A stretch of DNA of 20,633 nt, taken from assembly GCA_031267005.1 (NCBI GenBank), contig JAIRZX010000403.1, positions 1 to 20,633 on the forward strand, given 5' to 3'. Positions 1 through 7,678 of this stretch are shown here, one piece after another. Both the position numbers and the translations under genes were made by a program. Within the stretch, counting starts at the first letter, position 1. The number at the start of each line of letters is the position of its first letter. Under the pieces are notes generated by a model, which was not told the DNA's origin, made no database searches, and worked only from the letters and a program-made list of their open reading frames with translations. The stretch is from Deltaproteobacteria bacterium (GTDB taxonomy: Bacteria > Desulfobacterota > Desulfarculia > Adiutricales > Adiutricaceae).

Positions 1-119
1 ATGCTAATAACGTCTGAAGGCCTAATTAATGCTTTTAAAACTCGCTTAAACGGCTTGATAAATCTTAATAATCCTGGCTGCTAACAGCATGGCCAGCACG
101 ATAAAGGGCTTAGAAAAAA

Positions 120-941
120 ATGTCTTCCAGAGAGTACAGAAACGCCCCTATAAGGCCTAGAGTAGCTATTATCAACCAAAAGGGAGGGGTAGGAAAGACA
201 ACCACGGCGGTCAACATGTCGGCGTACCTGGCCAGCCTGGGATACAAGACCTTGCTTATCGACGCGGACGCTCAGGCTAACAGTAGCATAAGCTACGGTT
301 TGGATACAAACGAGCTGGATGGCACTTTCTATGATTTCCTCATATCCGGCACCCCTTTGAGAAGCATAGTTAAGAACACTATGATCCAACAGTTGGACAT
401 CATCCCCTCCAACGACAACCTGTACGCCGCCGACCTCGATTTAGCCCAACTGGACGACTCCAAAAGCTTCGACATCCTTTTCCGTAAACTTGAAGATTGC
501 GGACGCGAATACGATTTCACTATAATAGACTCCCCGCCGCACCTGGGTCCCTTGACTCTAAATATCATGAGGGCAGCGGACGCGCTTATAGTCCCTTTGA
601 AGGCTGACTTCCTCGCCCTTCAGGGACTCGCCATTCTCTATAAGACTTTCCTGAGGGTGAAGAAATCCTTACACCAGAAGCTATGCCTCTTAGGAATACT
701 CATTACGATGTACACCCAATCCCAAAACATATGCAGGGACGTGGAAAACGATCTGAAGAATACATTCGGTAAACTCATCTTCGACAACAAGATACCCCAG
801 AACGTCACCGTTGCGGAAAGTCCAAGCTTCCGCCGCCCGGTAATGCTCCACGGTCCAAAGTCGCCCGGAGCGCAAAAGTACAAGGATTTCACCTTGGAGT
901 TTTTAAGGAAGATTTACGGAGCTATAGAAAATGAGCAGTAA
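120..941 (+). CDS. parA: ParA-family chromosome/plasmid partitioning ATPase
   Basis: A 273-residue ParA/Soj-type ATPase. Such proteins bind DNA non-specifically as ATP dimers and, with ParB, move replicated origins apart. The deviant Walker A box KGGVGKTT is at residues 21-28 with the signature lysine K21. The Walker A' motif DADAQAN is at about 48-54 and the Walker B region FTIIDSPP at about 133-140. Length is normal for the chromosomal (Soj) class without an N-terminal HTH domain, so it probably does not repress its own promoter directly. The ATG at 120 is preceded by AAAGGG at 103-108, a somewhat distant Shine-Dalgarno. The stop overlaps the parB start by 11 bases, so the two are translationally coupled. 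The usual upstream neighbours (gidA, gidB) are not visible in the 119 bases before it. GC is near 50%, well below the right half of the window. Family assignment is firm; chromosomal rather than plasmid origin is inferred. Confidence 0.95.
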   Translation: MSSREYRNAPIRPRVAIINQKGGVGKTTTAVNMSAYLASLGYKTLLIDADAQANSSISYGLDTNELDGTFYDFLISGTPLRSIVKNTMIQQLDIIPSNDNLYAADLDLAQLDDSKSFDILFRKLEDCGREYDFTIIDSPPHLGPLTLNIMRAADALIVPLKADFLALQGLAILYKTFLRVKKSLHQKLCLLGILITMYTQSQNICRDVENDLKNTFGKLIFDNKIPQNVTVAESPSFRRPVMLHGPKSPGAQKYKDFTLEFLRKIYGAIENEQ

Positions 942-1839
942 GAAGACCGGAGGGCTCGGAAGAGGGATAGACGGCCTTTTGCCCAACAACGTCGTACCGC
1001 CAAATCAGAAGAAAGATCAGGTAACTGAAGTGGAATCGGGAAAACCCTTGATGATTCCAATATCCAGCATAAAACTCAACCCCGATCAGCCCAGGAAGTA
1101 TTTCGACACGGCTGAGATGTCCGCCTTGAGCGATTCCATACGCTTGAAGGGCATAATCGAGCCCCTCATCGTGCGAAGGCTGGAGGACGGTTTCGAACTT
1201 ATAGCTGGACAGCGCAGACTTATAGCGGCCGACAAAGCAGATCTGAAGGAGGTCCCGGCCATCGTCCGCGAGATGGACGACGACCCCCTGGAACGCCTGG
1301 AAATCGCGCTAATCGAAAACGTACACAGGGCTGACCTAAACCCAATCGAACTTGCCGAGACCTACTACCGTTTCACTATGGAGATGGGAAGGACCGACGA
1401 AGAGGTAGCGCAACTCGTAGGAAAGACCAGGCCCTCCATTACCGGCGCCAGAAGGCTTCTGGAACTAACGGACGATATAAAAGACGATATCCGCTTCGGA
1501 AGGCTGACCGCCGCCCACGGGCTCGCTATTCTCCAAATTAGGAACAAGGAGAGATGGCCCGAGGCCCGTAAGTTGATACTCAAGGAACAGATGACCGTGC
1601 GCAAGGCAAACCTCCTTGCCAAAAAATTCAACCGCGATGACAAGCCCTCGTCCGGCAAGACTGGCAACATACAGGATGTCGCGTACTACGAGGACTTGGA
1701 GAAGAAGTTCACGGACAGCCTGGACGGCCTCAAGGTGAAAATCTACTACAGCGGAAAGATAAAGAAGATCGAGATCCAGTACACGACCATAGACGAGATG
1801 GAGGGAATCATGAACAAGCTGGGCGTTGTAGCCAACTAG
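931..1839 (+). CDS. parB: ParB/Spo0J-family partition protein
   Basis: A 302-residue ParB. The N-terminal GLGRGIDGLLP (residues 8-18) is the typical ParA-stimulating tail. The N-terminal CTPase/clamp domain starts near 41 with NPDQPRKYFD at 50-59. The HTH parS-binding domain spans about 150-200 (GKTRPSITGARRLLEL at 164-179, then RLTAAHGLAIL). The C-terminal dimerisation strands are KIYYSGKIKKIEIQY at 270-284. The usual ParB box GERRxRAA is GQRRLIAA here (residues 93-100), replacing both the conserved Glu and the last conserved Arg. The second motif reads ENVHRADLNPIE (129-140), a normal variant. The gene starts inside the end of parA, so the pair is an operon. A weak 5-bp hairpin (ACTAG/CTAGT, 1835-1850) followed by GTTTTG overlaps the stop and might be a poor terminator. 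No convincing parS (TGTTTCACGTGAAACA) was found in the window. Confidence 0.94.
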   Translation: MSSKKTGGLGRGIDGLLPNNVVPPNQKKDQVTEVESGKPLMIPISSIKLNPDQPRKYFDTAEMSALSDSIRLKGIIEPLIVRRLEDGFELIAGQRRLIAADKADLKEVPAIVREMDDDPLERLEIALIENVHRADLNPIELAETYYRFTMEMGRTDEEVAQLVGKTRPSITGARRLLELTDDIKDDIRFGRLTAAHGLAILQIRNKERWPEARKLILKEQMTVRKANLLAKKFNRDDKPSSGKTGNIQDVAYYEDLEKKFTDSLDGLKVKIYYSGKIKKIEIQYTTIDEMEGIMNKLGVVAN

Positions 1840-2304
1840 CCATGCCTAGTCGTTTTGCGGGTTTAAAGGCCGGAGCTTGTAGCCGCAAGTGTTATCGACA
1901 AACCTGCCATGCCGGAACCAAGCTTAAACTCGATAAAAGAGCGACAAACAAAGACAGTTAACTAAAAAGCCAATAATAGAATTCTAAAAGAAATCGAACT
2001 GGCCCGGTTCAAAGCGGCCCCCTGCAAGCCCGGACGACGCCGCGGCCAATTTAACTGGGACGCCAAAATTGCCGGTGTAGCTTAACGTCGGTATTACGGA
2101 AATTATTGTCTGAAACCCAGCGCGGTCCGGCCAGCATAGTCGCCCCTGACTCAATAACGGACCGTATCAGCCAAAAAGGTCACTAAATTTCGAGTACGCT
2201 GAAACCAGCTTTCCTTGACAGTCCGGCTGTAATTGCCCAAGGGCAGTAAGGCCTCAAAAACGCAGAACCGGAGGGAAACAAGTCCCCCTCCTCCGGCGGA
2301 TCAG
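1840..2304. other. Intergenic spacer between parB and the glycan transferase
   Basis: About 465 bases with no coding signal that I trust. TTGACA at 2215-2220 resembles a -35 box, but no -10 box lies at a usual distance. A TTG codon at 2233 opens the downstream reading frame 24 codons early and could move the gene boundary into this spacer. I see no tRNA, repeat or strong terminator. Confidence 0.6.
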
Positions 2305-3372
2305 ATGAGCGAATACATCGATTTCCTGTTTAAGCGATACGTGGTGGACTTCTCCGCCAACTTCGGTTACTTCCTGGCCTGCGCCGTGCTTCTCCGCACC
2401 ATTATGGAGATTAACCGCTCAGTAGGCTTGGTCGACGTGCCCAACAGCCGGAGTTCCCACAGCCAGCCGACGCCTTCCGGCGGGGGGGCTGCAATAGTCC
2501 TTATAGTGCTCGCGGCCAATTGGAAAGTCTTCTTCACGAGCCCGGAATTCCTGATAGGCGGACTTATATTAGCCGTCGTAGGGCTAATGGACGATATCAA
2601 AAAGCTGCCGGTCCTCCCGAGGCTTTTAACCCAGCTGGCCGTCACGAGCGCTGTGGTCGTCTTGCTTCCGGCCAAAGCCCCTATCATGGGAGTGCCTATT
2701 TGGGCGATAAAGGCCGTCCTTATACCCGCCGGAGTCTGGTTTATAAACGTCTACAACTTCATGGACGGCCTGGACGGCCTGGCCGTCGGCTACGCCAACG
2801 CGGCGTCTCTGGGATTCCTTTACTGCATCGAAGGCGGCCTCCTTGTCGAAAGCTGGAACGAGGACGTCTACCGCCAACTGTTCTATATAACCATGGCATT
2901 CCTTATTTTCAATTGGAGTCCCGCCAAGATATTCATGGGCGACATAGGGAGCACCTTCCTCGGCTTTGTCTTCTTCGCCCTAGGCGCGAGGAGCCTTCTA
3001 CACGGAAACTACGCCATCTACTCGTTCGTAATAATAATGAGTTTTTTCTGGATAGACGCGACTATAACCCTGACCAGACGTTTCAAGGCCGGAGCCCGGA
3101 TCTTCAAGGCGCACAGGGAACACGCCTTCCACAAAGCCTCCGCGTTGTTCGGGCATTGGCGGGTGAGCGCATTTATAATCATGGTCACTATCGCCTGGCT
3201 TAACCCCATGGCCAAATTAGCAGTAAAGCGGGTGGATCTCGCTCCCGTGGTGACGCTTTTAGCCGTGATACCGATTTTAGTAGTTATCGTGCTCTTTAAC
3301 CCCGGCTCTCCTAAAGACGGCTTGGCGATCAGGATCGTTTCAAAAAAATTTAAATTGATAAATAAACTTTAA
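2305..3372 (+). CDS. Undecaprenyl-phosphate sugar-1-phosphate transferase (WecA/WbpL/MraY superfamily)
   Basis: A polytopic inner-membrane enzyme of glycosyltransferase family 4. Members transfer a HexNAc- or deoxyhexosamine-1-phosphate from a nucleotide sugar to undecaprenyl phosphate, the first step of O-antigen, enterobacterial common antigen, teichoic-acid or capsule assembly. Family motifs appear in order: PNSRSSHSQPTPSGGG at 46-61 (often PTPRGGG; here Ser replaces Arg), GLMDDIKK at 93-100 with the Mg-binding Asp pair 96-97, NVYNFMDGLDGLA at 148-160, FMGDIGS at 210-216, and HREHAFHKAS at 270-279, the HRxHxYQR-like loop. The last motif favours the WbpL/WbcO/WecA branch over MraY, so the sugar cannot be named. 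I chose the ATG at 2305 (355 residues, normal for the family). A TTG at 2233 would add 24 polar, proline-rich residues and has no Shine-Dalgarno. A G7 run at about 2482-2488 is inside the gene. No other glycan genes adjoin it. Confidence 0.88.
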   Translation: MSEYIDFLFKRYVVDFSANFGYFLACAVLLRTIMEINRSVGLVDVPNSRSSHSQPTPSGGGAAIVLIVLAANWKVFFTSPEFLIGGLILAVVGLMDDIKKLPVLPRLLTQLAVTSAVVVLLPAKAPIMGVPIWAIKAVLIPAGVWFINVYNFMDGLDGLAVGYANAASLGFLYCIEGGLLVESWNEDVYRQLFYITMAFLIFNWSPAKIFMGDIGSTFLGFVFFALGARSLLHGNYAIYSFVIIMSFFWIDATITLTRRFKAGARIFKAHREHAFHKASALFGHWRVSAFIIMVTIAWLNPMAKLAVKRVDLAPVVTLLAVIPILVVIVLFNPGSPKDGLAIRIVSKKFKLINKL

Positions 3373-4232
3373 ACGTAAAGAATTGCTAAAACTGATAATG
3401 AAGTTGAGTAAAAATACCTTTGAGTCTGACTCAGCTGCATAGTTCAACTTAAAATAAACATAAACTAATCGCAATTTCAGAGAAGGCCGTTCCCGGTCTT
3501 TAAAGATAAACATCATAATCTGACAACAACCATATTTAACAAGTCTTTTTAATTTATAAAATATAAATTATTTAATCAAATACTTTACAAAAACATATAT
3601 TTGTTTAATGCTTCTTTTTTATATTGATTTTATTTCTTTTCAGATTTAGGGTGCATCTTTTTTGTTTAAAAATTATCTGCTCCTCTTCTCTTAACTACGG
3701 AATGATCATGGAGATATGATTTATCGGACGCAACCTTCGTTTAATCCTTTTGGTGCTTTCTTAAGGTCGCTTATATAAAAAGGTAATAATATATAATAAG
3801 CGCGTCAGGAATGTTCAAAGAAACAAAAAAACCAATGATTTCAGCTACTTAGATTTAACATTGAATTGACATTCCTTTGACCTCTTTAGACATCCCGGGC
3901 GTTCCGGCCCGGACATGCGGCCCGGGACCGAGGAGTTTTGAACATGTTTTAGACATTTGAAAACGGCTTAGTAGCGTTACGAATGTTTAAAATGTCAAAT
4001 GATGTCAAAATCCTTTTAACGGATTCCTCCCACGTATTTGGAGCGATGGATAGGGTTGATGCAGTTGGATAAGAAACCCAAAAAAAACCGTTAATTTTGA
4101 AATTTAATTAATAAAGTTACGCATCAAATCCATGGTTCCTGCAGTACGCGGATTCTAATACTGTAAGGTACTACGCCGATTTGACTAACTCCGGTCATTA
4201 AACGAATCACACGCTGGGTGCAAGGTTTTTCC
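3373..4232. other. AT-rich spacer with a GC-rich hairpin cluster
   Basis: About 860 bases without a gene; possible reading frames are very short (for example MF-stop at 3943, eight codons near 4045). Bases 3540-3640 are nearly pure A/T. TATAAT at 3792-3797 has no good -35. Between 3863 and 4010 there are repeated TTTAGACAT words (3885-3893 and 3948-3956) and an imperfect inverted pair, AATTGACATT at 3864-3873 against AATGTCAAAT at 3991-4000. Between them sits a GC-rich block with the exact inverted repeat TCCCGGGC/GCCCGGGA (3893-3900 and 3920-3927). This block may be the 5' control region of the chelatase gene. Confidence 0.5.
3893..3927 (+). promoter_or_regulatory. GC-rich hairpin with two exclusive pairings upstream of the chelatase gene
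   Basis: TCCCGGGC (3893-3900) can pair perfectly with GCCCGGGA (3920-3927), leaving a 19-base loop. It can also pair with the nearer GGCCCGG (3906-3912) in a 6-bp stem with a 6-base loop. The two pairings exclude each other. The block is a GC spike in an AT-rich spacer and lies about 300 bases before the chelatase start. No T-run follows, so it is not an intrinsic terminator. A regulatory role is only inferred. Confidence 0.3.
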
Positions 4233-5267
4233 ATGCGAGATAACTTTCCCTTCCTGGCTTTGGTGGGCCAGGAGAAAATGAAAACCGCCCTTGTGCTGGC
4301 GGTCATAAACCCGGCCTTGGGAGGGGTCCTTATTCGTGGCGAGAAGGGTACCGCAAAGTCCACTGCGGTCAGGGCCATGGCGGCGCTCCTGCCGGGGCAA
4401 AAGGCGGTGGAGGGTTGCCCTTACGGTTGCGATCCCTATAGCCCGGAAAAATGGTGCTCCGGATGCCAGGAACTCTACGGTTCTAAAGGGGCCAGCAAGG
4501 ACCTACCGGTCCGGAACCGGGTAAGGCCGCTGGTGGAACTCCCCATCGGGGCAACAGAAGACCGGCTTCTCGGGAGCTTAAATCTTGAAAAAGCCATGGT
4601 TAGCGGCGAGAGCGTCTTCGAGCCGGGTCTCCTTGCCCTGGCCAATCGGGGCATCCTTTACGTGGACGAGGTTAACCTGCTGGACGATTTTTTAGTTGAC
4701 GTGCTTTTGGACGCAGCGGCCATGGGAAGGAACTTCGTGGAGAGGGAAGGCGTGTCGGTCACCCATCCTGCCCTGTTTACGCTCATAGGCACCATGAACC
4801 CAGAGGAAGGCGAACTGAGGCCGCAACTCTTGGACCGTTTCGGGTTGTGCGTGGAGGTCAAGGGCCTTTCGGATCCCGTGTTGCGCGCGGAAGTTATTAA
4901 GGAAAGGCTGGATTACGAAAGGGATCCTGAAACTTACGTAAAAGGTTTTGCCGACAGGGATAGGGAGTTCGGTCTCCGTATCGAGAAAGCGGCGCAACGG
5001 CTTCCCGGCGTGGAGCTGACTGACGAAGCTTTAAGCGACGCCGTAGACGTATCGTTGCGGCTGGGGGTGGACGGGCATCGGGGCGATTTGACCGTTGTAA
5101 AGACCGCGCTGACCCTTGCCGCCTGGGAGGACAAGCCCCTGGACCGCGAGATGGTAATGAATGCGGCCGAATTGGCTCTTCCTCACAGGATGCGTCGTAA
5201 GCCTTTCCAAGACGTGGACTTCAACGTGAGGAAAAGGCTTGAGGAGGAGAGCGAGATACGGCCATAG
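4233..5267 (+). CDS. Magnesium/cobalt chelatase AAA+ ATPase subunit (BchI/ChlI-like)
   Basis: A 344-residue AAA+ ATPase like the I subunit of Mg-chelatase and the ATPase partner of CobN-type cobaltochelatases. It uses ATP to drive metal insertion into a tetrapyrrole. Visible motifs: Walker A GEKGTAKST at 36-44, Walker B ILYVDEVNLL at 141-150, the GTMNPEEGELRPQLLDRFG block (186-204) holding sensor 1 and the arginine finger, GHRGD at 281-285, and LPHRMRR at 316-322. Four cysteines at 62, 66, 75 and 78 form a possible zinc knuckle typical of the cobalt-type branch. I start at ATG 4233 because AAGG lies 7 bases upstream; a GTG at 4218 would add five residues. The partners that normally follow (the VWA D subunit and CobN/BchH) are absent, so this copy is an orphan or works with partners elsewhere. 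Chlorophyll synthesis is unlikely; cobalamin or another tetrapyrrole pathway is the better guess. Confidence 0.88.
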   Translation: MRDNFPFLALVGQEKMKTALVLAVINPALGGVLIRGEKGTAKSTAVRAMAALLPGQKAVEGCPYGCDPYSPEKWCSGCQELYGSKGASKDLPVRNRVRPLVELPIGATEDRLLGSLNLEKAMVSGESVFEPGLLALANRGILYVDEVNLLDDFLVDVLLDAAAMGRNFVEREGVSVTHPALFTLIGTMNPEEGELRPQLLDRFGLCVEVKGLSDPVLRAEVIKERLDYERDPETYVKGFADRDREFGLRIEKAAQRLPGVELTDEALSDAVDVSLRLGVDGHRGDLTVVKTALTLAAWEDKPLDREMVMNAAELALPHRMRRKPFQDVDFNVRKRLEEESEIRP

Positions 5268-5358
5268 TTACCAGTAGCGCTTGGAATCAGTTCAGGAAAA
5301 GTAATTAATTATTTGTAACCATCCAGATATCCCTGTTGAGTCCCTCTTGGATGGGTAT

Positions 5359-5386
5359 TTGAATGGTAAACTAAAGGTGTTATTAT
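5359..5386 (+). promoter_or_regulatory. Predicted sigma-70-type promoter for the AT-rich hypothetical gene
   Basis: TTGAAT at 5359-5364 (4 of 6 to TTGACA) and TATTAT at 5381-5386 (5 of 6 to TATAAT) are 16 bases apart. The -10 box ends about 60 bases before the chosen ATG at 5448. It lies after the chelatase stop, so the downstream gene probably has its own transcript. The surrounding AT-rich sequence makes chance matches easier. Confidence 0.4.
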
Positions 5387-5447
5387 CATTAGCAAGTTAT
5401 AAAATCCAAGGGTTTCATTTAGGAAGAAATGATTTGAGGTAATGATT

Positions 5448-6176
5448 ATGGCGGACGAGGAATCTAAATTTAAAACACCTAAAGACCTAGCACTATCTGA
5501 CTATGCTCATAGTTTATTGAGAGGTGTTATTGGAGCTATCCCGGTTGGAGGAACACTTGTTAATGAGTTGTTGGGTTTTCTTGTTCAACCAGCTTTAAAA
5601 AAACGACAAGAACATTGGTTTAGTTTTATAGGACATTCTTTAGAAGATGTTCTTAACCGCATTGACATACTTGAAGAAATTACTTCGAATGATAATTTCA
5701 TTAACGTAGCTATTAAAGCTACCCGTATCGCTTTAGAAACAACAAAATTCGAAAAAATTAATGCACTTAAAAACGTTGTAATTAATACGGCTATAAAAAT
5801 AAATCTTGATGAAACCAAGCAACATGTGTTTATGGCATTACTTGATAGCTTTAATGAGTATCACATTGTATTTTTAAAATTACTTAATGGGAAAAATGCC
5901 CCAAACAAAAATATTTCTTTCAGTAATTCTGATGGTTCTTGGTTAGTAAATCCTAATTTTTATCATTTGATAATGCAATTATACCCAGAACTTAATCAAA
6001 GTGAAGAGTTTTGCAGACTTATTATGCATGATTTATATTACAAAGATCTTATAAACACCAAAGATTTAAATTTTCCATTAATGAATCTTCCCTCTAATCC
6101 GTTCGCAGTTGGACAAAGGACTACTGAGATAGGAAATAAATTTTTAAATTTTATTTCAGACCCATCATTTAAGTAA
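5448..6176 (+). CDS. Uncharacterised 242-residue mostly helical protein in an AT-rich island
   Basis: I cannot assign a function. I chose the ATG at 5448 because GAGG (5436-5439) lies 8 bases before it; an ATG two codons upstream is too close to that site. Residues 22-50 form a glycine-rich, largely uncharged stretch (LLRGVIGAIPVGGTLVNELL, then GFLVQPAL) that could insert in or lie on a membrane. A basic KKR follows, then charged helices from about 55 to 145. The C-terminus ends TTEIGNKFLNFIS (225-237), like the last helix of a small winged-helix or helical-bundle domain. No signal peptide and no catalytic motif are visible. The layout (glycine-rich segment, KRxExW, helical body, T-E-x-G-x-x-F-L end) reminds me of short uncharacterised proteins in accessory or defence-type loci, from memory only. 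Codon use is very AT-rich compared with both flanks, which suggests horizontal acquisition. A T8 run at 6186-6193 after a weak CCAT/ATGG hairpin may end transcription. Confidence 0.75.
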   Translation: MADEESKFKTPKDLALSDYAHSLLRGVIGAIPVGGTLVNELLGFLVQPALKKRQEHWFSFIGHSLEDVLNRIDILEEITSNDNFINVAIKATRIALETTKFEKINALKNVVINTAIKINLDETKQHVFMALLDSFNEYHIVFLKLLNGKNAPNKNISFSNSDGSWLVNPNFYHLIMQLYPELNQSEEFCRLIMHDLYYKDLINTKDLNFPLMNLPSNPFAVGQRTTEIGNKFLNFISDPSFK

Positions 6177-7520
6177 TTTAATGGATTTTTTTTCATATGA
6201 TCCCCGCTATCAATGTTGATAACGAAGCTCGCTCTTCCAAAAATAAACCAGTGTGGCCTTGGGGTCACGACCTAACCCTCACTTTTTCTTTGATTTAACT
6301 GCGGATTCTATTGATGCACTAAGTAGCCCATTGTATATGAGGGAAGGCAACTGATATAGTTATTTTTTAGGTTTACAAGCTCCACCAATTGAGTCCATCT
6401 TGGTGAGTTACTTTTATAGAACAAATCAAAGCATAACGAGTTAGGGTTCGATGTCCCATTTGTTGTAGGATTTGTTTGAGATATGAAGAGGTGTACTCCG
6501 CTCCCGAAATGGAGCTGAATGGGTACAATTATTTTAAACTAAAGAACGAATTTCCAGGCGCATCTGTTTTAGGTCGGGAAAAGTATGTGAGTAGGATATT
6601 AAAGAAAAATTGTAAAATTATCGAAATAGTAAACATTAGTATTGTTTTAAATTTAAAAACTAAATGTTTTGCAAAGCATAAAACAAAATAATTAAAAAAA
6701 ATTTTTAACGTTTATATTATTTAAAACGTAAAATTAAAAAATAAGTTATGGTTTAAAAAAAATGAAAGGAATATTTTAGGTTACGGCTTAAAATCAAAGT
6801 GAGAGGATTTTTTAAGGTTATTTGTCATAGGTAAAGTTGGTCTTCGTGGAAAAGGTTGTCAAAATTGAGGTTTGGAACAAGCTGTATATAACCGTAAGGC
6901 GCTTTAAAACAATTATAGGTTATAATATCTCGGCATAAGTATAATTTGTAGTTTTTAAACCATTGAAATTGCGCATCAGTAAATTTTCAATTATTTACAC
7001 TGCCTCAAAATGATTATTATGATTAAAATTGAAATATTGAGAAGTTTTAGATATGAACCCGCCTAAGATTAAAAAATTTGTAAATTTTATTATTTGTTGT
7101 AATGATCTAGTTTTGAAAAACCAAAAAAATATTTTAATAGAATAATGAGGATTGTAAATATATCTCGTATTTGAAAGCAACTTAGGGGTTAAGGCAGATC
7201 CTTTTATGGTTGTTTTTAAGTGTTTGTAAAGCTGTTAGACAGCATATAGAAAAAATCAACTTTATATTTTAAAAACTGCCGTAGATTACTTAAACATTAA
7301 TTTAAAATATAATTTTTTTAGATAATCTAAAAATTAAAAAATAGAATTTAATAAAAAATTTTTTTGGTAAGTTCTCGGTGTTTTTGTGACAAACTTTCAC
7401 GTAAATTACTGGTAAAAAAACCCGTCAGTAACAAATTAACCGATTGGGATGCTAAACAAATTCTGCAAATACAAAATCATTAAAAAAAATTTACCTAAAA
7501 ATAAAAAAAATTGACACAGA
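6177..7520. other. Very AT-rich spacer (about 1.3 kb) with no convincing gene
   Basis: By eye GC is about 20-30%, with many A and T runs. The longest plus-strand frame, 6476-6691, starts at TTG, has no Shine-Dalgarno and becomes low-complexity Lys/Asn/Ile after about 45 codons; it could be a gene remnant. A 30-codon frame from GTG 6846 is also unconvincing. A 7-bp inverted repeat AACAAAT/ATTTGTT (6420-6426, 6458-6464) encloses GGTTCGAT, which recalls a tRNA T-arm but does not fold into a tRNA. I see no transposase, integrase or terminal repeats. It is probably decayed acquired DNA. Confidence 0.55.
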
Positions 7521-7565
7521 TAAATAAAAAACCCCTGCCGTCAGTATGATATTCCGGCAGAGGTT
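7521..7565 (-). terminator. Intrinsic terminator of the TPR-protein gene
   Basis: On the minus strand an 11-bp stem (AACCTCTGCCG with CGGCAGGGGTT, one U-G wobble, plus-strand arms 7555-7565 and 7530-7540) with a 14-base loop is followed at once by TTTTTATTTA. This is a textbook rho-independent terminator about 115 bases after the stop of the minus-strand TPR gene. It also marks where the sequence changes from AT-rich to GC-rich. Confidence 0.88.
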
Positions 7566-7678
7566 CTGTAGTTATGGAAAAACGGCGTTCGTAATAAATA
7601 CAAGATATACTACAAGCCGAATTGCGTCAAGACATCCGTTGCAACAACAAGCAGTGCCGGATAGGAAAGGGAAAGCGC

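Noticed and set aside
2233..2304. Upstream TTG start for the glycan transferase
   Set aside because: It adds 24 polar residues, has no Shine-Dalgarno, and makes the protein longer than the family norm; ATG 2305 fits better.
2515..3203. 227-codon alternative frame inside the transferase gene
   Set aside because: Arg/His/Pro-rich shadow of a gene with clear family motifs in the other frame.
6420..6464. tRNA-like T-arm (GGTTCGAT) inside a 7-bp inverted repeat
   Set aside because: The invariant G53-C61 pair is missing and no D-arm, anticodon arm or acceptor stem of correct length can be drawn.
6476..6691. 71-codon plus-strand frame in the AT-rich island
   Set aside because: TTG start without Shine-Dalgarno, and the second half is low-complexity Lys/Ile/Asn; the first 45 residues could be a decayed gene fragment, but I cannot link them to a family.
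7393..7408. parS-like 16-mer (matches 11 of 16 to TGTTTCACGTGAAACA)
   Set aside because: Several matches this good are expected by chance in 20 kb, the outer arms do not pair, and it is far from parAB in a T/A-rich stretch.
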